Assembly (NCBI GenBank): GCA_002314595.1
Contig: DCGP01000005.1
Location: forward strand, 1-27,084
Direction of reading: 5' to 3'
DNA length: 27,084 nucleotides
Source: Clostridiales bacterium UBA1775
GTDB lineage: Bacteria; Bacillota; Clostridia; Monoglobales; Firm-18
The notes under the pieces were generated by a model. That model saw nothing but the letters and a program-made list of their open reading frames with translations. It ran no database searches and was not told where the DNA came from. Positions within the stretch are counted from its first letter, which is position 1. Every line of letters begins with the position of its first letter. A program made the translations under genes and the position numbers. Of this stretch, positions 23,681-27,084 are shown in pieces.

Positions 23681-25327
23681 TTACCAAACCATATTTTTGT
23701 TATCAATTTTTGCCTTTATATCAACAATTTCATCGGTTGCTATTTTGTGTGATACCAATATACAGGTTTTATTATTCATTTTTCGAATATTTGAAAGAAC
23801 GGATTTTTCAGTAACACTGTCAAGCGCCGAAGTAGCTTCGTCAAACAGCATAACCGGTGCATCATAATATAATGCCCTTGCAATTGCCACCCTCTGTGCC
23901 TGTCCTTCTGATATTCCTGTACCATTTTCGCCTATCTTGGTATTTATACCATCAGGCATTTCGCAAACGTCTTCCCATAGACTTGCAAGCTTTAAACACT
24001 CTATAACTTTTGATTCATCATTGTTATCGTTAAAAAATACTACGTTATCTCTTATAGAGCCTGAGAGAATCATATTGCCTTGGGGAACATAGGAAAATAA
24101 GCTTCTGTACTTGTTTGACAATATCTCTTCTGTTCCGTCAGCCTTAACAATTAAAATCCTGCCGCTATTAGGAGTATATATACCTAATAATAATTTAAGC
24201 AATGTGCTTTTGCCAATTCCGGATATGCCTACCAAAGCACAAAATTGATTTTTATTTATTTCAAAATTCATATTTTCAAATATCAATTCATCTTCATAGC
24301 CAAATGTAATATTTTCGAATTTTATTTTTTCAAATTCAGGAATCGGAACTTTGCTTTCTGCCTTATCCCATTCTCTATTTGACAATTCTATCAATCTTTC
24401 TGCCGATGCCAACACTGCATAATACTGAGGAATAATTGATGAAATGTCTTTAAATGGGTTTTGGATTTGATTTACTAATTGCAGCATTGCTACAAGATTA
24501 CCATATGAGAAAGAGCCACTTAATATGCTAAACGCTCCCCAACCCATTGCAAGATAGTATCCGAATGAAAAGACAAATGATGCAGATAACCTTGCCAAAA
24601 TATTTGCATTATTTCTCTTTTTAATTGTTATTAACGCTTTTTTTTGTATTGTCTTTGCTTTATTTACAATTTTATCTTCATTTAAAAATGACTTGATAGG
24701 AATAATATTTTGAATACTTTCCATCATAAATGAATTTACTTCATCGCTTCTTGTTCTACATTCTTTGGCATACCGTTTTAATCGTTTGCCAAATACAGCA
24801 ACACCTGTTGCCACAAGCAACCCCATTACAAAGCATAATATTGCAAATTTAGGTTCTATAACATATAGTGCAATGAATGCACCAACAAGTTCTGTTAAAA
24901 ATGTAAACAAGCACGGTACTATACCTATTATTCCACTAATAACAGAATCTGCATCTGAACCTATGCGATTCATCAACTGTCCTGTGTGATATTCCGTAAT
25001 ATCCTTATACTTCATGTGCATAACATTGTCAAAGACTTCTCTTTGAAGCCTAAGGCCATACTTTGCAGCTGCATTTGCGCTTATTTTCATAAAGCCTGCA
25101 TTGCCGATAAAATGAATAACTATCAACCCAACAAGTCCTATAATTGCTTTTGTAAAAGACTCGATGTTGTAGCTTACAGCGCTATCTATAAGTGTTTTAG
25201 ACTGCAATGCAACAAGTACCCCACAGATTGCACTAACCATCCCCAATATACAAACTGCTATGGTTGAAGGAACAAGAGGCTTGCTTTTTTTAAGCACCCA
25301 TCTTAATGTAGATTGTTTAAATCTCAT
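23681..25327 (-). CDS. ABC exporter, fused transmembrane and ATPase domains
   Basis: A 548-residue half-transporter of the type I exporter class. Residues about 18-300 carry the six-helix membrane domain. The ATPase domain shows Walker A GISGIGKST (367-375), Q-loop Q416 in VPQGNM, signature ISEGQAQRVAIARAL (472-486), Walker B MLFDEATSALD (D496, E497) and H-loop VSHK (H527). The signature has ISEGQ instead of LSGGQ. There is no N-terminal C39 peptidase domain, so it cannot cleave leaders itself, and the C-terminus ends soon after the H-loop. I chose the ATG at 25327, 7 nt after AAGGAG; it overlaps the end of the peptidase gene by 11 bp. Likely cargo: a peptide of this locus (inference). Confidence 0.92.
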   Translation of the reverse strand: MRFKQSTLRWVLKKSKPLVPSTIAVCILGMVSAICGVLVALQSKTLIDSAVSYNIESFTKAIIGLVGLIVIHFIGNAGFMKISANAAAKYGLRLQREVFDNVMHMKYKDITEYHTGQLMNRIGSDADSVISGIIGIVPCLFTFLTELVGAFIALYVIEPKFAILCFVMGLLVATGVAVFGKRLKRYAKECRTRSDEVNSFMMESIQNIIPIKSFLNEDKIVNKAKTIQKKALITIKKRNNANILARLSASFVFSFGYYLAMGWGAFSILSGSFSYGNLVAMLQLVNQIQNPFKDISSIIPQYYAVLASAERLIELSNREWDKAESKVPIPEFEKIKFENITFGYEDELIFENMNFEINKNQFCALVGISGIGKSTLLKLLLGIYTPNSGRILIVKADGTEEILSNKYRSLFSYVPQGNMILSGSIRDNVVFFNDNNDESKVIECLKLASLWEDVCEMPDGINTKIGENGTGISEGQAQRVAIARALYYDAPVMLFDEATSALDSVTEKSVLSNIRKMNNKTCILVSHKIATDEIVDIKAKIDNKNMVW

Positions 25328-25796
25328 TTTTATTCTCCTTTTTAAAGCATCGTTTTGTAAGACGATAAACTTTTGCAACAGCAGGTCTTAACGGAAAAGC
25401 CAAACACCACATTAGTGAGTATATATTATATAGTAGGTTTTTTGTAGAATAAGTCCTTCCGTTTCTTTCAAAGGAAGTAACTACTGCCAAAACAGATTCC
25501 GTCTTGACCGGATATTCTATAAGATATTGTCTGTCTCCACATAGTTTATAGCCTTGTTCGCCTTTACCTAATACCCTATGCAAAACATAGGTTCCGTCTT
25601 TTCTTCTATATAATATAATATCTCTGCTTTTAATTTTTTTCGGTTTGGCAACTATTACGTTGTCTGCTCCACTTCTGAACAATGGATACATACTATTGCC
25701 TACAACTGTAAACTTTGCTGATTTGCCACCTTCTAAAACCGGCACAATCAATTGAACAATAGTGTCCATAGAAGTGATTTTAACCCTTTTTATCAT
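25317..25796 (-). CDS. S24/S26-family peptidase (signal-peptidase-like, Ser/His type)
   Basis: A 159-residue protein with the signal-peptidase fold motifs: nucleophile S35 in VVGNSMYPLF, then VIVAKPKKIKSRDIILYRR, H73 in VLHRVLGK, and GDRQ (87-90). A His at the position of the general base suggests the SipW-like Ser/His type rather than the Ser/Lys bacterial type. There is no N-terminal membrane anchor; a moderately hydrophobic stretch (about 120-140, LLYNIYSLMWCLAFPL) near the C-terminus may attach it to the membrane. Such peptidases often accompany PqqD and ABC genes in peptide clusters and may remove the leader (inference). It overlaps the PqqD stop (ATGA) and the ABC start. Confidence 0.87.
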   Translation of the reverse strand: MIKRVKITSMDTIVQLIVPVLEGGKSAKFTVVGNSMYPLFRSGADNVIVAKPKKIKSRDIILYRRKDGTYVLHRVLGKGEQGYKLCGDRQYLIEYPVKTESVLAVVTSFERNGRTYSTKNLLYNIYSLMWCLAFPLRPAVAKVYRLTKRCFKKENKNEI

Positions 25797-26068
25797 TCTA
25801 TAATTCCCTCTATTACCCCTGCGTTATTAAGTTCGTCAATTATTTTCTTGACGTCCTTTGTAGCTATTTCCTCTGATACATCGTAAATAGCTGTTAGTTC
25901 TCCGACTAAATCTTTGATTGTTTTGTCGTTTACAAGTGATTGCCAAATAAATGCCCCCGTCTCATTTAGCATAATGATAGAGCTAAAATCTACCACATTC
26001 TCACTTGTTGGAACAGCAACGAAATTTTCTGCAATTTCTTTTAATTCAAATCCTTGCTTAATCTTCAT
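25793..26068 (-). CDS. PqqD-family protein (RiPP recognition element-like)
   Basis: A 91-residue protein matching the PqqD pattern: an N-terminal strand pair (FELKEIAENFVAVPT), then IIMLNETGAFIWQSL, helical TIKDLVGELTAIYDVSEE, and a C-terminal IIDELNNAGVIE. PqqD-like domains form winged-helix folds that bind leader peptides and deliver them to modifying enzymes or proteases. GGAGGGG lies 6 nt before the ATG. It is coupled to the S26-like gene by a 4-bp overlap and follows the S41 gene by 17 bp. The nearest candidate partner is the YxxP peptide at 22164-22337. Confidence 0.92.
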   Translation of the reverse strand: MKIKQGFELKEIAENFVAVPTSENVVDFSSIIMLNETGAFIWQSLVNDKTIKDLVGELTAIYDVSEEIATKDVKKIIDELNNAGVIEGIIE

Positions 26069-26085
26069 TGTTTACCCCTCCAAAT

Positions 26086-27084
26086 TTATTTTAATTTTTT
26101 AACTAATTCAAGAGCTTTTTCAAATTGCTTATCTACTAAAACATAACTGTTTTTTAACATTTCATTTATTTTTATTTGCGTGGTAATATCTGCCTCCCCA
26201 TAAGGATATAAGTCCAATGAGTTTTGGAAGCTTTCCACTGCATCGGCAGTTTTTTGGTCAAATTCGTTATTTACCTCAACATTATAACCAAGTTCATACA
26301 GTCTTTCTTTAACTGCGTATACATCATCGCCAACATCGCCGATTTTTAGTACTTTTTCAACTGTGTATGGTGTAACCGTTGACATATCAAACTGTTCTTT
26401 TCTATTTGGAACATAATAGTCAGGTTTCAAACCTTTTTCGTGAATTTGTGTATGACTTGGGGTGTAATATTCCGCAATTGTCATCCACAAAACATCTGTG
26501 CTTTTGGTTGCAGTTGCTTTTTGTACTGTACCCTTACCATAAGAATTCCTACCAACTAATGTTCCTGATTTATAATCTCTTAATGCACTTGCAACAATTT
26601 CAGACGCTGACGCACTGTCATCATCAATTAAAACTATTGCTTTAAATTTCTTGTCTGTTTTTTCGGCATAATGTTTTATATTTTTTGATGAATCTTTATA
26701 TTCTTCAGTAACGACTAACTTGCCGTTTGGAATAAAGTAGCTTGCAACAGATACAGCCTCGCTTAAATATCCACCACCGTTACCTCGTAAATCCAATATA
26801 ACTTTTGAAATACCATTTTCGGTAAAATAATCCATTGCGTTTTTGAATTCTTTAGATGTATTAGAGCTAAACTGAGAAATTTCTACGTAGCCGGCGTTGG
26901 CGTCCTCTAATATTTCATAGCTTACCGTATCAAGTTCAATAGGTCTCCTTGTAATTGAGTAGGTAAGCTGTTGTGTTCCTCTTAAAACAGTAACCTCAAC
27001 GATTGTTCCGTCCTCACCACGAATCAATTTTGCCACTTCATTATTATCCATACCTTCAACACTGTTTCCGTCTATAGAAATAAT
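26086..27084 (-). CDS. S41 protease with PDZ and peptidoglycan-binding domains (5' end outside window)
   Basis: The reading frame stays open to the window edge; the first visible residues IISIDGNSVEGM are the middle of a PDZ domain, so the ATG at 27051 is internal. 332 residues are visible. The S41 core has LRGNGGG, and the Ser-Lys dyad lies in DSASASE (S159 of the visible part) and NSYGKG (K184), 25 residues apart. A C-terminal peptidoglycan-binding-1-like domain (about 255-320: LKIGDVGDDVYAVKERLYELG) should tether it to the wall. It is the first visible gene of the S41-PqqD-S26-ABC unit. Its place suggests a role in maturing or turning over the exported product, or in processing surface proteins (inference). 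Confidence 0.92.
   Translation of the reverse strand: MISIDGNSVEGMDNNEVAKLIRGEDGTIVEVTVLRGTQQLTYSITRRPIELDTVSYEILEDANAGYVEISQFSSNTSKEFKNAMDYFTENGISKVILDLRGNGGGYLSEAVSVASYFIPNGKLVVTEEYKDSSKNIKHYAEKTDKKFKAIVLIDDDSASASEIVASALRDYKSGTLVGRNSYGKGTVQKATATKSTDVLWMTIAEYYTPSHTQIHEKGLKPDYYVPNRKEQFDMSTVTPYTVEKVLKIGDVGDDVYAVKERLYELGYNVEVNNEFDQKTADAVESFQNSLDLYPYGEADITTQIKINEMLKNSYVLVDKQFEKALELVKKLK

Overview
The window looks like a chromosomal segment of a low-GC Gram-positive anaerobe of the class Clostridia, most likely Oscillospirales/Ruminococcaceae-like. This rests on the AT-rich composition, strong purine-rich Shine-Dalgarno sites, consensus sigma-A promoters, the greA-lysS pair, and an SLH-domain surface protein. 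Genus and species cannot be read from the sequence. Every protein gene I accept lies on the minus strand, so transcription runs right to left.

Layout, left to right. 1-250: tRNA-Ala and tRNA-Ile genes with a perfect consensus promoter. 255-3950: a small membrane-anchored hypothetical protein, a cytoplasmic GH20-type hexosaminidase and an EamA/DMT transporter with a histidine-rich tail, each with its own promoter. 4040-7080: greA-lysS, ending in an unusually structured 3' region, preceded by a hypothetical gene. 7120-12290: a cell-division/envelope operon read as CdaR/PucR-type regulator, ftsE, ftsX, M23 coiled-coil peptidase, S41 protease. 12290-13400: more than 1 kb without a credible gene, filled with two interleaved repeat families, a G-rich 63-bp unit and a GC-rich hairpin block of about 104 bp. 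13461-16571: a 1036-residue secreted protein with internally duplicated beta-rich domains. 16852-19364: a serine-biosynthesis operon (TSCPD protein, serC, serA). 19530-27084: an export/peptide locus.

The right-hand locus is the most interesting part. In transcription order it holds an S41 protease with a peptidoglycan-binding domain (5' end outside the window), a PqqD-like protein, an S24/S26-type peptidase and an ABC exporter, in one tightly packed set of overlapping genes. A second transcription unit encodes a signal-peptide-bearing protein of 373 residues and a 57-residue peptide beginning with a YxxP-type leader-like motif. A third encodes an HPr-kinase-like protein coupled by an ATGA overlap to an SLH-domain surface protein. 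PqqD-like, HprK-like and exporter genes next to a small YxxP peptide resemble RiPP clusters (lasso-peptide type), but no cyclase, transglutaminase-like protease or radical SAM enzyme is visible here. The locus may be an incomplete view of a RiPP cluster or a different peptide or surface-protein export system.

Assignments rest on recognised motifs and on family knowledge recalled without database access. Start codons were re-chosen by Shine-Dalgarno position for seven genes.
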